Counted from the stretch's first letter, positions 9,408 through 19,174 are shown. The stretch: DNA of 64,000 bases from an uncultured Candidatus Nemicrothrix sp. (GCA_913055915.1 CAJXKL010000011.1:1-64000), one strand, 5' to 3'. Notes: a model not told the origin generated them from the sequence alone. Program-made: numbers and translations.

Positions 9408-10712
9408 TCAGCCGGCTTCGGAGTGGGTCACGGGCTGTTCACCCATCCACTCGCGGAGCGTGTTCTTGAGTTTGGTCTGCTGGATGAACAGGTCGTGTTC
9501 GGCGTCGGCCTCGCCTGCGGCCTGGGGGGCCTTGAGGTAGAACGACAGCCACTCCTGTACGCCTGACTGGCCGGCCCGGGAGGCGAGGTCCAGGAACAGG
9601 GCCAGGTCCAGGACGATGGGTGCGGCCAGAATGGAGTCGCGGCACAGGAAGTCGACCTTGATCTGCATCGGGTAGCCGAGCCACCCGAAGATGTCGATGG
9701 CGTCCCAGCCCTCCTTGTTGTCGCCGCGGGGCGGGTAGTAGTTGATGCGCACGACGTGGTCGATGTTGCCGTAGAGGTCGGGGTACGACTCTGGCTGGAG
9801 GATGGTGTCGAGCACCCCCAGCTTGGACACCTCCTTGGTCTTGAAGTTCTCCGGGTCGTCGAGCACCTCGCCGTCGCGGTTCCCCAGGATGTTCGTGGAG
9901 TACCAGCCGCGAAGGCCCAGCATGCGGGCCTTGAAGCCGGGGGCCAGGAGCGTCTTCATGAGGGTCTGGCCGGTCTTGAAGTCCTTGCCTGCGATCGGTA
10001 CGCCGCGGGTGGCTGCCAGCTCGAGCATGCAGGGCAGGTCGACTGACAGGTTGGGTGCGCCGTTGGCGAACGGAACCTCGCTGGAGAGTGCTGCGTAGGC
10101 GTAGATCTGGCTGGGGGAGATGTTGTCGTCGTTGTCCCTGAGGCCCTGTTCGAAGGCGGCGACGCTCTGGTGAACGTCGCTGGCCTCCTGGTAGGCCTCG
10201 GTGGATCCGCACCAGACCATTACGAGGCGGTCGCACTGGTTCTCGGTGCGGAAGCGTTCGATGTCGTCCATGAGCGCCTGGGCCTGTTCCAACTTTGGCG
10301 TCATGGTCTTGACGCGGGTGCCCTCGAGCTTCTTGACCCATCGCTGGTCGAACACAGCGTCCATGGCCACGATGCCCTCGAGTTCAGAGGAGATGGGTGC
10401 GAGGTCTCGTTCTTCGAGTACGCCGCAGGTGCGTGCGGCTTCGAGCACGTTGGCTGAGATGGGGTCCCAGCCGCCGAAGACCAGGTCGTCCAGTTCTGCG
10501 AGGGGCACGAACTCGCGGATGAGGGGGTTGCGGTCCTCGTCGCGGGCGCCGAGGCGGATGTGGGCCATCTGGCTGACTGATCCGATGGGCGGGGCCAGGC
10601 CCCTGCGGGCTGAGATGACGCCGGCGATGAAGGTGGATGAGACGGCGCCGAGCCCGGGGGTGAGTATTCCGAGGCGGCCGGTCGCCGGGGTGATGGTGGT
10701 GGGTTCTGTCAT
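9408..10712 (-). CDS. ino1: myo-Inositol-1-phosphate synthase
   Basis: The 434-residue protein converts glucose 6-phosphate to inositol 1-phosphate using NAD. This is the first step to phosphatidylinositol and, in actinobacteria, mycothiol. Seen motifs are the Rossmann loop ILTPGLGAVSSTF near the N-terminus, GGWDPIS, GKDFKTGQT with the active-site Lys region, and WYSTNILGNRDGEVL, which corresponds to the family's NxxGNxDG block. Two starts are possible: ATG 10712 (chosen, gives MTEPTTITPATG) and ATG 10724, which adds four residues. A TATCTA -10-like hexamer lies at 10728-10733 on this strand. The gene is divergent from a LysR regulator that may control it. Confidence 0.88.
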   Translation of the reverse strand: MTEPTTITPATGRLGILTPGLGAVSSTFIAGVISARRGLAPPIGSVSQMAHIRLGARDEDRNPLIREFVPLAELDDLVFGGWDPISANVLEAARTCGVLEERDLAPISSELEGIVAMDAVFDQRWVKKLEGTRVKTMTPKLEQAQALMDDIERFRTENQCDRLVMVWCGSTEAYQEASDVHQSVAAFEQGLRDNDDNISPSQIYAYAALSSEVPFANGAPNLSVDLPCMLELAATRGVPIAGKDFKTGQTLMKTLLAPGFKARMLGLRGWYSTNILGNRDGEVLDDPENFKTKEVSKLGVLDTILQPESYPDLYGNIDHVVRINYYPPRGDNKEGWDAIDIFGWLGYPMQIKVDFLCRDSILAAPIVLDLALFLDLASRAGQSGVQEWLSFYLKAPQAAGEADAEHDLFIQQTKLKNTLREWMGEQPVTHSEAG

Positions 10713-10738
10713 GGAGGGAAGCATAAGTAGATAGAAAT

Positions 10739-10768
10739 GAATCAGGTGTTAGATTCAGAGATACTGAA
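10739..10768. promoter_or_regulatory. Candidate LysR operator between ino1 and the LysR gene
   Basis: Two palindromes share this AT-rich intergenic stretch: GAATC-N8-GATTC (10739-10743 and 10752-10756) and TTCAG-N5-CTGAA (10754-10758 and 10764-10768). The second fits the T-N11-A architecture of LysR-type binding sites. The site lies upstream of both divergent genes, the usual position for autoregulation and control of the neighbour. Function is inferred from symmetry and location. Confidence 0.55.
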
Positions 10769-10788
10769 ATAATAGACAGGATCCCGCA

Positions 10789-11685
10789 ATGTTGGAAACC
10801 GGGCTGCAGAGCCTCCCCAACCTCACCGTGCAGCAGTTGGAGTACCTGGTTGCAGCGACGGACCACCCCACCCGTGCAGCGGCAGCAGCCACCCTCGGTG
10901 TCACACCATCGGCCCTCACCCAGGGCCTCGCCGAACTCGAGCGCCGGGTCGGCCTGCCCCTCTTCGAAAGGCACGGTCGCCACACCGAGTTGAGGCATCA
11001 GGCGACCGAGGTCCTCACCCACGCCCGCAGGGTCGTCGCCGAGACCCGCGACCTTGCCCGCTGGGCAGCGGCCCAGCGCTCCGGATCCGCCGGTGTGGTC
11101 AGGCTCGGAACCATCGATGCGGTCGCAGTCCAGCATCGGGCCGAGGCCATCCGGGCGTTCCACAGCAATCACCCCGAGGTTGACCTGCACCTCACGGTGG
11201 CCCCGTCCGGCAGCCTCCTGGAGGGACTGGTCGGTGGAGATCTGGACCTCATCGTCTGCGTCGAACCGGTGAGAGCTTCCGAGGGTGTGGCGTTCACACA
11301 CTGCTTCGACGAGCCCCTGCACGTCTACGCCCCCGAAGGCGAGCTCCGTCGTCCCCCATCCCAGTGGGGCCCGTGGGTCACCTTCCCTTCTGATTCACAC
11401 ACCCGGGCGGTTATCGCATCCGGCCTGGCGAACGCAGGAGCACCGTTCGACGTCGTTGCCGAGTCGAATCAGCCCGAGGTTCTCCGTGAGATGGTGCGCC
11501 TCGGCCTGGGCTGGACGGTGCTGCCGCCGGTGGCTGGCACGACAGCCGGTAGTGGAATGGCTGCCGCCAGGTCGGAGCCGGTGGCCCACCGCCATCTCGT
11601 GGTCGGTCGACGCGAAGGGTCGCCGCCCGATCCGGCAGCGGACGCCCTGGCTGTCGTCCTCATCGGGCCCGGAGCCGGCAGGTGA
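10789..11685 (+). CDS. LysR-family transcriptional regulator
   Basis: The 298-residue protein has an N-terminal winged helix-turn-helix at about residues 13-70 (LTVQQLEYLVAATDHPTRAA, then LGVTPSALTQGLAELERRVG). It is followed by a linker helix and a periplasmic-binding-protein-like effector domain starting near VVRLGTIDAVAVQ. This is the standard LysR layout and length. ATG 10789 is close to palindromes at 10739-10768, so self-regulation and control of the divergent ino1 are likely. The effector is unknown; inositol or a phosphorylated sugar would make sense from context but nothing in the sequence proves it. Confidence 0.88.
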   Translation: MLETGLQSLPNLTVQQLEYLVAATDHPTRAAAAATLGVTPSALTQGLAELERRVGLPLFERHGRHTELRHQATEVLTHARRVVAETRDLARWAAAQRSGSAGVVRLGTIDAVAVQHRAEAIRAFHSNHPEVDLHLTVAPSGSLLEGLVGGDLDLIVCVEPVRASEGVAFTHCFDEPLHVYAPEGELRRPPSQWGPWVTFPSDSHTRAVIASGLANAGAPFDVVAESNQPEVLREMVRLGLGWTVLPPVAGTTAGSGMAAARSEPVAHRHLVVGRREGSPPDPAADALAVVLIGPGAGR

Positions 11686-11793
11686 CCGGCATCGCGGTCC
11701 GGTCATGGCCGGTAGCCTCTCGGCCAATCAGCCCGGCAACGGGTACGGACAATCCTGGCCCCGACCGGGCCACCTGAGCACAGGCGGTACGAC

Positions 11794-13038
11794 ATGACCT
11801 GGCCACCCTCACGGGACAACGAGCTGTTCGGTTACATCGACCGGGAACTCGAACGCCAGAACACCACACTTCAGCTGATTGCGTCCGAGAACTTCGCCTC
11901 GCCGGCTGTTCTCGAGGCGAGCGGTTCGGTGCTCACTAACAAGTACGCCGAGGGCTACCCGGGCAAGCGCTACTACGGTGGCAACGTCCACGTCGACCAG
12001 GTCGAGGACCTGGCCCGCGAGCGGGCCAAGGCCCTGTTCGGCGCCGACCACGCAAACGTCCAGCCCCACTCGGGAGCCAACGCCAACATGGCCGTTTACC
12101 AGGCTCTGCTCGAGCCCGGAGACACCGTTCTGGGGCTGAGCCTCGACCATGGTGGCCACCTCACCCACGGCTCCCCTGTGAATGCCAGCGGCATCCTCTA
12201 CAACTTTGTGTCCTACGGCGTCACGAAGAGTGACGAGCGCATCGACTACGACGAGTTGCGCGACAGGGCCCGCGAGCACCGACCCAGGCTGATCGTGGCG
12301 GGTGCCACTGCCTACCCGCGGGTCATCGAACCGGCACCGTTCCGCGAGATCGCCGACGAGGTCGGCGCGATGCTCATGTTCGATGCCGCCCACATCGCCG
12401 GGCTCATTGCCGGTGGCGTGCATCCCAGTCCGGTGCCCTACTGCGACATCGTCACCTTCACCACCCACAAGACCCTGCGGGGTCCCAGGGGTGGCTGCAT
12501 CCTCTCGACATCCGAACACGCCAGGGCAATCGACAAGGCCGTCTTTCCCGGTTCCCAGGGTGGCCCGCTCGAACACCACATCGCCGCCAAGGCCGTGGCG
12601 TTCCGCGAGGCGTCCGATCCGTCGTTTGCCGACTACGCACGCCAGATCGTGGCCAACGCATCGGCCCTCGCCGCCGCCCTTGCCCAGCACGGCTTTCGCA
12701 TGGTCTCGGGTGGCACCGACAACCATCTGCTGCTCGTCGACCTGCGCACCTTCGATGAGGAACTCACCGGTGCCGTGGCCCAGACGGTACTCGACCGGGC
12801 GGGAATCACGTTGAACAAGAATACCGTGCCCGATGACCCGCGTTCGCCGTTCGTGACCAGTGGCGTCCGCATCGGCACACCGTCAACCACGACCCAGGGG
12901 ATGGGTGAACCCGAGATGGCCGTCATCGCCGACCTGATTGCCCGTACCCTCAGCAGCGTTGACGACGATGCCGCTGTCGACGCCGTGCGGGCCGAGGTGG
13001 TCGAACTGTGTGGTCGGTTCACGCCGTACGGGGGCTGA
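11794..13038 (+). CDS. glyA: Serine hydroxymethyltransferase
   Basis: The 414-residue PLP enzyme interconverts serine and glycine while charging tetrahydrofolate with a one-carbon unit. Near the N-terminus are [18 protein letters not shown] and [13 protein letters not shown], both diagnostic. The PLP Lys is Lys226 in [12 protein letters not shown], and DAAHIAGL carries the Asp/His that contact PLP. Length is normal. It sits 7 nt upstream of the WecA-like gene and begins the block that leads into the ATP synthase operon, an arrangement known in actinobacteria. Confidence 0.96.
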   Translation: MTWPPSRDNELFGYIDRELERQNTTLQLIASENFASPAVLEASGSVLTNKYAEGYPGKRYYGGNVHVDQVEDLARERAKALFGADHANVQPHSGANANMAVYQALLEPGDTVLGLSLDHGGHLTHGSPVNASGILYNFVSYGVTKSDERIDYDELRDRAREHRPRLIVAGATAYPRVIEPAPFREIADEVGAMLMFDAAHIAGLIAGGVHPSPVPYCDIVTFTTHKTLRGPRGGCILSTSEHARAIDKAVFPGSQGGPLEHHIAAKAVAFREASDPSFADYARQIVANASALAAALAQHGFRMVSGGTDNHLLLVDLRTFDEELTGAVAQTVLDRAGITLNKNTVPDDPRSPFVTSGVRIGTPSTTTQGMGEPEMAVIADLIARTLSSVDDDAAVDAVRAEVVELCGRFTPYGG

Positions 13039-13045
13039 TGGGCCG

Positions 13046-14212
13046 ATGAGCGTGACGGGGTCCGAGCTCCTGCCCGGGGGACTCGCCTTCGCCCTGGTGG
13101 GTGGCGCCGCAGCGGTTGCCACCGCGGCAGCCACGCCGGTGGCTCGCCGCCTCGCCACCCGATCGGGTGTCCTCGTGGCACCCGACGACCGCAACGTCCA
13201 CGAGTCGCCGACGGCCACGCTGGGTGGCACGGCGATGCTGTTCGGCCTGTTCGTCGGTGCCGCCACTGCCTGGCTGCTCGGTGACTTCGCATCCGTGTTC
13301 GCTGCACCGTCCGAAATGATCGGTGTGCTGGTTGCAGCTGCGGTGATCTGCGCAGTCGGGGTGGTTGACGACATCTCGCCACTGTCGGTCCCGGCCAAGG
13401 TGGCCGGCATGGTCGTGGCCGGGGTGGTCCTCAGCGTCGTCGGGGTGTCGCTGGTCGTGCTGCGAATTCCCTTCTTCGAGACTGTGATCCTCTCGTCGAA
13501 CATGTCGGCCCTGTTGACCGTTGTGTGGGTGGTGCTCATCGCCAACGCCGTCAACCTGATCGACGGCCTCGACGGCCTGGCGGGCGGGATCGTGGCCATC
13601 GCCGCCGCCACCTTCCTCTTCTACGCCATCCGCCTGGGCGATGCGGGCGTGTTGACCGCGAGCAGTCCGGGTGCGCTGATCGCTGTCCTGGTGGTCGGCA
13701 TCTGCGTGGGCTTCCTTCCCCACAACGTGCATCCGGCACGCATCTTCATGGGCGACGGCGGCGCGCTGCTGCTGGGTCTGCTCATGGCGGCCTCGACGAT
13801 GTCGGTGGGGGGAAGTACCGACGCGGTGTTCAGCGGCCAGGCATTCTTCTTCTTCGCCCCCGTCTTCATTCCGCTGTTCATCCTGGGCGTCCCCCTGTTC
13901 GACATGGCGTTCGCCATCGTGCGCCGCGCCGCGACCCGCGGCATCCGGGTGACCCACGCCGACAAGGACCACCTCCACCACCGATTGCTCCGCCTGGGCT
14001 ACGGCCACCGGCGGGCCGTCTGGATCCTGTGGGCGTGGACCGCACTGCTGTCGGGGTTCGTGCTGTGGCCCACCTACACCGGGTCCGGCGACGCCATCGT
14101 CCCCATCGGGATAGCGGCGGTGTGTCTGCTCCTCTTCACCGTGTTCCACCCGAGGCTGAGAGATTCGGTCCTGACCGGGTCGCCCGATGATCACTCAGAT
14201 GGGGTGGGTTGA
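13046..14212 (+). CDS. WecA/TagO-type undecaprenyl-phosphate sugar-1-phosphate transferase
   Basis: The 388-residue integral membrane protein transfers a sugar 1-phosphate, usually GlcNAc-1-P, from a UDP-sugar to undecaprenyl phosphate. This starts cell-wall polymer or arabinogalactan-linker synthesis. About ten hydrophobic segments are visible. Family motifs are VGVVDDISPLS, NLIDGLDGLAGG, IFMGDGGALLLG and HADKDHLHHRLLRLG, the last being the cytoplasmic His-rich loop. ATG 13046 is chosen; the frame upstream overlaps glyA in another phase. The position just before atp genes matches the rfe-atp order of mycobacteria. Confidence 0.9.
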   Translation: MSVTGSELLPGGLAFALVGGAAAVATAAATPVARRLATRSGVLVAPDDRNVHESPTATLGGTAMLFGLFVGAATAWLLGDFASVFAAPSEMIGVLVAAAVICAVGVVDDISPLSVPAKVAGMVVAGVVLSVVGVSLVVLRIPFFETVILSSNMSALLTVVWVVLIANAVNLIDGLDGLAGGIVAIAAATFLFYAIRLGDAGVLTASSPGALIAVLVVGICVGFLPHNVHPARIFMGDGGALLLGLLMAASTMSVGGSTDAVFSGQAFFFFAPVFIPLFILGVPLFDMAFAIVRRAATRGIRVTHADKDHLHHRLLRLGYGHRRAVWILWAWTALLSGFVLWPTYTGSGDAIVPIGIAAVCLLLFTVFHPRLRDSVLTGSPDDHSDGVG

Positions 14213-14240
14213 ATCGGTCAACCGTCACACGCCTGCCGGG

Positions 14241-14269
14241 TTGTCGCTCCCCACATTGGTGATTAGATT
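14241..14269 (+). promoter_or_regulatory. Candidate promoter for the ATP synthase operon
   Basis: TTGTCG at 14241-14246 and TAGATT at 14264-14269 are separated by 17 nt, a sigma70-like arrangement. They lie in the 133-nt gap between the WecA-like gene and the first atp gene. The match is moderate and read by eye only. Confidence 0.4.
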
Positions 14270-14345
14270 CACAAGCGCTCCAGACGGCCGTCGTCGCGGG
14301 GGCAACGATGGTGACCGGAGACGCTCCGGTCGGAGGGATCTGCGG

Positions 14346-14606
14346 ATGCAACAGGTCGGAACGCGCGAGTTGGAGCAGGGCTTCGGCGATGCTCTCGCAG
14401 CTGCCTTCGAATTGGCGGTCACACCGGCGATCTTCGGCTTCCTGGGTTGGCTTGTCGATCGCCAACTGAACCTCTTCCCGGTCTTCACGATCTCCTTCAC
14501 ACTGGTTACGGCCGGGTACGCCACCTGGAAGCTGTACCGCAGCTACAGCGACCGGATGGACCGTGCGGCAGTCGAGCGTCGTGCCGCATGGCGGGCGGGC
14601 GCCTGA
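14346..14606 (+). CDS. AtpZ/AtpI-like small membrane protein
   Basis: This 86-residue protein has two hydrophobic segments, AVTPAIFGFLGWLVDR and FTISFTLVTAGYATWKLY, joined by a short polar turn. That is the layout of AtpZ, which helps assemble or supply ions to the ATP synthase. ATG 14346 has GGAGGG about 8 nt upstream, whereas a longer frame beginning at 14187 does not look coding. It is the first gene of the atp cluster and ends 2 nt before the next start. The family is short and divergent, so the name rests partly on position. Confidence 0.75.
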   Translation: MQQVGTRELEQGFGDALAAAFELAVTPAIFGFLGWLVDRQLNLFPVFTISFTLVTAGYATWKLYRSYSDRMDRAAVERRAAWRAGA

Positions 14607-14608
14607 GC

Positions 14609-15085
14609 ATGTCCGGCACCTCCGCCCTCGTGGCCGACCACACACAGGTCACACCCGAGCGTGACATCGCCCGTGACCTGGCCAGGCGGGCCCTGTGGGT
14701 TGCACCGGCATTCGTCTTGGTCGGTGCCGTCGGCTGGGGAGTCACCGGGGCCGCTTCTGCCGCGATCGCCCTAGTTCTGGTGGTCGCCAACTTCCTGATC
14801 GGCGCCGCCATCATCACCCGAGCGGTGAGCATCTCGCTGAATGCCCTCTACGGAGCGGTCCTGTTCGGCTACCTCGTCCGCCTCGGTGTGCTGGGCGTTA
14901 TCGCGGTGGTGCTCAAGGGCAGCGGCGACTGGTTCGCCGCCGTGCCGTTCGCCATCACCCTCCTGGTCACCCACCTGGGCCTCCTTGCCTGGGAGACCAG
15001 GCACGTCTCTGCGTCGCTGGCCTTTCCCGGCCTGGCGCCCCAACCGGTCCAACAGGTCACTCCCGAGGAGAACCACGCCAAGTGA
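14609..15085 (+). CDS. atpI: ATP synthase subunit I-like membrane protein
   Basis: The 158-residue protein has four predicted membrane helices (ALWVAPAFVLVGAVGWG, ASAAIALVLVVANFLIG, LNALYGAVLFGYLVRLGVLG and AVPFAITLLVTHLGLLAW). This fits the AtpI assembly-factor group that aids c-ring formation. It lies between the AtpZ-like protein and atpB and overlaps the atpB start by 4 nt (GTGA), so the two are translationally coupled. Identification rests on hydrophobic pattern and operon position more than on residue motifs. Confidence 0.75.
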   Translation: MSGTSALVADHTQVTPERDIARDLARRALWVAPAFVLVGAVGWGVTGAASAAIALVLVVANFLIGAAIITRAVSISLNALYGAVLFGYLVRLGVLGVIAVVLKGSGDWFAAVPFAITLLVTHLGLLAWETRHVSASLAFPGLAPQPVQQVTPEENHAK

Positions 15086-15849
15086 ACGTGCTAGCGCTCG
15101 AATTTCCACCTGTCAGCCATCTCTTCGAGTGGCCCGACATCTTCTTTTCCGGAACGGCGTACGCCGTCAACAAGACGGCGCTCATCTATCTGGCTGCCGT
15201 GGTCATCACCGGTGTCATATTCACCCTGGCCGGCAGGCCCAAGGCATCCCTCGTGCCAGCCGGAATCCAGCATGTCGCCGAATCCGGCATCGACTTCATC
15301 GAGGATTCGGTGGTCATGCAGACCATTGGGCCCGAGGGCCGCAAGTTCATGCCGTTCCTCACCACGATGTTCTTCTTCATCATGTTCTCGAACATCTTCG
15401 AGGTGATCCCGGGCGTCCAGTTCCCGGCGAACAGCCGCATGGCCGTACCGATCACCCTGGCCATAGTGGTCTGGGTCATCTACAACTTCGTCGGAATCAG
15501 GTCCCAGGGCCTCGGCGGCTACCTCAAGAACTCCCTCTTCCCTCCGGGCGTACCCGTTGCGCTGTACCTGATCGTGACCCCCATCGAGCTTGTCTCGACG
15601 TTCGTGGTGAGGCCCTTCTCGTTGGCAATCCGGCTCTGGGCCAACATGGTCGCAGGTCACCTTCTGCTGGTCACCTTCGCCGTGCTTACCCAGGTCCTGT
15701 GGAGCTCCACCTACATCGGAGCCGTCGGGCCCTTTGCAATGCTCGTCCTCATGACCGGGTTCGAGATTCTGGTCTCGGTCCTGCAGGCCTTCATCTTCAC
15801 GATTCTCACCGCCGTCTACATCGGCGGCTCGATGCACCCGGCCCACTGA
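15082..15849 (+). CDS. atpB: ATP synthase F0 subunit a
   Basis: The 255-residue membrane protein forms the proton half-channels against the c-ring. The essential Arg is Arg184 in SLAIRLWANMVAGH. Earlier family signatures are SNIFEVIPG and the C-terminal FEILVSVLQAFIFTILTAVYIGG. The start is GTG 15082, which overlaps the previous stop in GTGA. It is followed by a 94-nt gap before atpE, where a Shine-Dalgarno-like AGGAG is seen. Confidence 0.95.
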   Translation: MNVLALEFPPVSHLFEWPDIFFSGTAYAVNKTALIYLAAVVITGVIFTLAGRPKASLVPAGIQHVAESGIDFIEDSVVMQTIGPEGRKFMPFLTTMFFFIMFSNIFEVIPGVQFPANSRMAVPITLAIVVWVIYNFVGIRSQGLGGYLKNSLFPPGVPVALYLIVTPIELVSTFVVRPFSLAIRLWANMVAGHLLLVTFAVLTQVLWSSTYIGAVGPFAMLVLMTGFEILVSVLQAFIFTILTAVYIGGSMHPAH

Positions 15850-15889
15850 TCCGCAGTTGGCCTTCAGGCTCTATCCACAAGTTCAATAA

Positions 15890-16201
<312 letters not shown>

Positions 16202-16263
16202 GCAGTCGGCGGATACGGAACAGACGAGCAACTGAGACAATCGACTGAGAGAGAGTTGAACCC

Positions 16264-16974
16264 ATGAGCCAACGACGGAACCGCCTGGCAGCGGCGCCGC
16301 TGATCGCCGTGCTGGGCCTTGTTGCCTTCGCCGGCCCCGCCGGGGCGTCCGGCGAGAGCGTCGGCGGCTGTATGGCCGAACACCTCGCAGAGGCCGTTGA
16401 GGAGAACCACGGCGACCTCGAGCACACGTTGCACGACGAAGAGGTCCAAAAGGACCTCGAGAAGTGCTTCGAGGCCCCGAACCCGATCCTCCCCGAGACC
16501 AACGAGATCATCTGGGGCGCCCTGTCCTTCGGTCTCCTGTTCTTCTTCATGGCCAAGAAGGGCTTCCCGGCCGTGAAGGGGGCGATGGATGCCCGTGCAG
16601 AGCGGATTGCCAGTGACCTCGATGCTGCAGAGCAGGCCAAGATCGATGCCAGGGCGGTCGAAGCCGACTACCAGGCCCGGTTGGGCGATGCCAAGGGTGA
16701 GGCCTCCAGGTTGATCGACGAGGCACGCGGTGCCGCCGACCAGCTCAAGGCCGACCTGTCGGCCCGTGCCGAGGCAGACATCGCCGACATGCGCGATCGT
16801 GCGGCAACCGATATCGAATCGGCACGCCAGCAGGCAATCGCCGACCTCCGCGCCGAGGTCGTCGGAATCGCCCTGGGTGCAGCCGAGCGGGTTGTCCAGT
16901 CCAGCCTCGATGCCGAGGTCCAGGGCCGGCTGATCGACGCCTACATCGACGAGGTGGCCGGGAGCAATGGCTGA
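16264..16974 (+). CDS. atpF: ATP synthase F0 subunit b with signal-peptide-like extension
   Basis: This 236-residue peripheral-stalk subunit is longer than usual (about 155-175). It begins with MSQRRNRLAAAPLIAVLGLV and an AGA-type cleavage site near residue 28. A polar extracytoplasmic stretch of about 50 residues follows, with Cys36 and Cys68, then the usual membrane helix (about 80-97, IIWGALSFGLLFFFMAKKG). The long charged cytoplasmic helix that dimerises and binds delta completes it. The extension must lie outside the membrane if the b helix keeps its normal orientation. It overlaps atpH by 8 nt. Confidence 0.92.
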   Translation: MSQRRNRLAAAPLIAVLGLVAFAGPAGASGESVGGCMAEHLAEAVEENHGDLEHTLHDEEVQKDLEKCFEAPNPILPETNEIIWGALSFGLLFFFMAKKGFPAVKGAMDARAERIASDLDAAEQAKIDARAVEADYQARLGDAKGEASRLIDEARGAADQLKADLSARAEADIADMRDRAATDIESARQQAIADLRAEVVGIALGAAERVVQSSLDAEVQGRLIDAYIDEVAGSNG

Positions 16975-17497
16975 TCCTAGGGTTGACGCCTACGCAGACG
17001 CCCTGTTCGCCGTTGCGGCGGCCGAGGGCAACCTGGCCACTGTCGAGGACGAGCTGTTCCAGTTCGCCCAGGCACTGGGTTCAAACGACGACCTGCGGGC
17101 GACGCTTGCCGACGGGGCAGTTCCAGCCGCACGCCGCCAACAGGTCGTCGAGGACCTGCTCGGCGGAAGGGCGTCGGCAACCACTTCGGCGCTGGTATCG
17201 ATGGTTGTAGCAGCCGGCCGCGCCGCCGACCTGCCGGCAATCGTCGCAGCCGTTGTCGAGCGTGGCGCCGCATCCCGCAACAGGGCGGTCGCCACGGTCC
17301 GTTCGGCAATCGACCTGAGCGCCGATCAGCGCAGTCGCCTCGAGGCTGCCATCCACACCTCAACCGGTAAGGAGGTCGAGGTGAAGGTGGTCATCGATCC
17401 GTCCGTCCTGGGCGGTGTGGTAACCGAGATCGGTGACGACATCATCGATGGCAGCGTCCGCCGCCGCCTCAACCAGCTCCGAGAGAGCTTCCGCTGA
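16967..17497 (+). CDS. atpH: ATP synthase F1 subunit delta
   Basis: The 176-residue subunit links the peripheral stalk to the top of the alpha-beta head. The N-terminal helical domain (YADALFAVAAAEGNLATVEDE) and C-terminal region (VEVKVVIDPSVLGGVVTEIGDDIIDGS) match the OSCP/delta family, ending with RRRLNQLRESFR. Length is normal. It overlaps atpF by 8 nt and is 39 nt from atpA. Confidence 0.94.
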   Translation: MADPRVDAYADALFAVAAAEGNLATVEDELFQFAQALGSNDDLRATLADGAVPAARRQQVVEDLLGGRASATTSALVSMVVAAGRAADLPAIVAAVVERGAASRNRAVATVRSAIDLSADQRSRLEAAIHTSTGKEVEVKVVIDPSVLGGVVTEIGDDIIDGSVRRRLNQLRESFR

Positions 17498-17536
17498 GCA
17501 GCGGACGACACATTCGCACAAGAGACGAGAGAGAAA

Positions 17537-19174
17537 ATGCCTGAACTCACGATTGACACGGCAGACATAGCCGCTGCGATCCAGAAGAACCTGGCTGGCT
17601 TCGAGCCCAGCCTCGAGCAGAGCCAGGTTGGCCACGTGATCGAGGTCGGCGACGGCATCGCCCGCGTGTCGGGCCTGCCCGACGCGGCTGTCAACGAACT
17701 GCTCCAGTTCGAGAGTGGCACGTTCGGCCTGGCGCTGAACCTCGACGAGAACGCCATCGGTGCGGTGGTGCTCGGCGAGGTCGACGACATCGAAGAGGGT
17801 CAGACGGTGCGCTCCACCGGTGACATCCTGTCCCTTCCGGTCGGCGACGGCCTCCTCGGTCGTGTAGTGAACGCCCTGGGCGAGCCGATCGACGGCAAGG
17901 GCCCGCTCACCAACACGGTGCAGCGCCGCATGGAGATCCAGGCTCCGGGCATCATGGGCCGCAAGCCCGTGCACGAGCCGATGCAGACCGGTATCAAGGC
18001 CATCGACTCGCTAATCCCGATCGGCCGTGGCCAGCGCGAGCTCATCATCGGCGACCGCAAGACCGGTAAGACCACGATCGCCATCGACACCATCATCAAC
18101 CAGGCTGGCCAGGGCGTGAACTGCGTCTACGTGGCAATCGGCCAGAAGGCCTCCACCGTCGCCCAGAACGTGGCCGTCCTCGAGGCCCACGGTGCCATGG
18201 AGTACACGGTTGTAGTGGTTGCCCCGGCTTCCGAGCCGGCGCCGTTCAAGTACCTGGCCCCCTATGCCGGGTGCGCAATGGGCCAGCACTGGATGGACAA
18301 CGGGGGCCACGCCCTCGCCGTCTACGACGACCTCTCCAAGCAGGCCGAGGCCTACCGCCAGATGTCGCTGCTGCTGCGCCGCCCACCGGGCCGTGAGGCC
18401 TTCCCGGGCGACGTCTTCTACCTGCACAGTCGCCTGCTGGAGCGGGCAGCCAAGCTCAGCGACGACCTGGGTGCAGGGTCGATGACGGCCCTGCCGGTCA
18501 TCGAGACGAAGGCCGGTGACGTCTCGGCGTTCATTCCCACCAACGTGATTTCGATCACCGATGGCCAGATCTTCCTCCAGGACGACCTCTTCAAGTCGGG
18601 TGTGCGTCCGGCTGTCGACGTCGGCATCTCGGTGTCACGTGTCGGCTCCGCCGCCCAGATCAAGGCCATGAAGACAGCTGTTGGCACGCTCAAGTCCGAC
18701 CTCCAGCAGTTCAGGGAACTCGAGGCCTTCGCCGCCTTCGGTTCCGACCTGGACGCCGTGTCGCAGGCCCAACTGGACCGTGGTTACAGGCTGGTCGAGC
18801 TCCTCAAGCAGGGCCTCAACTCGCCGCTGCTGGTCGAGGAGCAGGTCGTGTCGATCATGGCCGGAACCCGTGGCCACCTCGACGACGTGGCCGTTGTCGA
18901 CGTACAGCGCTTCGAGGCCGAACTCCTGGACTGGTTCCGCACCCGCGAGATCGCCCAGCTGGACGCCATCCGCGAGACCGGCAAGATCGCCGACGAGGTG
19001 GCCTTCGAGGCGGCAATCACCGCTTTCGCCGAGCAGTTCCAGTCGTCAGAGGCGGACACAGCCGTACAACCCGGCACCGACGCCGAGGAGACCGGCTCCC
19101 ACATTGTCGATGCCGACACGACCCTCCCCGAAGAGGACATCACCGCCGGCGATTCTGAGGCCGACTCCGAGTGA
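17537..19174 (+). CDS. atpA: ATP synthase F1 subunit alpha
   Basis: The 545-residue non-catalytic nucleotide-binding subunit has its Walker A as GDRKTGKT at 172-179, with Lys in place of the more common Gln. The family signature around [17 protein letters not shown] is also present. After the conserved C-terminal helical domain comes an extra acidic tail of about 40 residues, rich in Glu, Asp and Thr, beginning near [10 protein letters not shown]. Similar tails occur in some actinobacterial alpha subunits. AGAGAGA precedes ATG 17537. Confidence 0.96.
   Translation: MPELTIDTADIAAAIQKNLAGFEPSLEQSQVGHVIEVGDGIARVSGLPDAAVNELLQFESGTFGLALNLDENAIGAVVLGEVDDIEEGQTVRSTGDILSLPVGDGLLGRVVNALGEPIDGKGPLTNTVQRRMEIQAPGIMGRKPVHEPMQTGIKAIDSLIPIGRGQRELIIGDRKTGKTTIAIDTIINQAGQGVNCVYVAIGQKASTVAQNVAVLEAHGAMEYTVVVVAPASEPAPFKYLAPYAGCAMGQHWMDNGGHALAVYDDLSKQAEAYRQMSLLLRRPPGREAFPGDVFYLHSRLLERAAKLSDDLGAGSMTALPVIETKAGDVSAFIPTNVISITDGQIFLQDDLFKSGVRPAVDVGISVSRVGSAAQIKAMKTAVGTLKSDLQQFRELEAFAAFGSDLDAVSQAQLDRGYRLVELLKQGLNSPLLVEEQVVSIMAGTRGHLDDVAVVDVQRFEAELLDWFRTREIAQLDAIRETGKIADEVAFEAAITAFAEQFQSSEADTAVQPGTDAEETGSHIVDADTTLPEEDITAGDSEADSE

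Noticed and set aside
10384-11322. Minus-strand frame across ino1 and the LysR gene
   Set aside because: It overlaps two well-recognised genes and lacks family features.
13019-14194. Minus-strand frame opposite the WecA-like gene
   Set aside because: Composition (His, Gln, Asp, Gly) is that of a reverse-complement shadow of membrane-protein codons.
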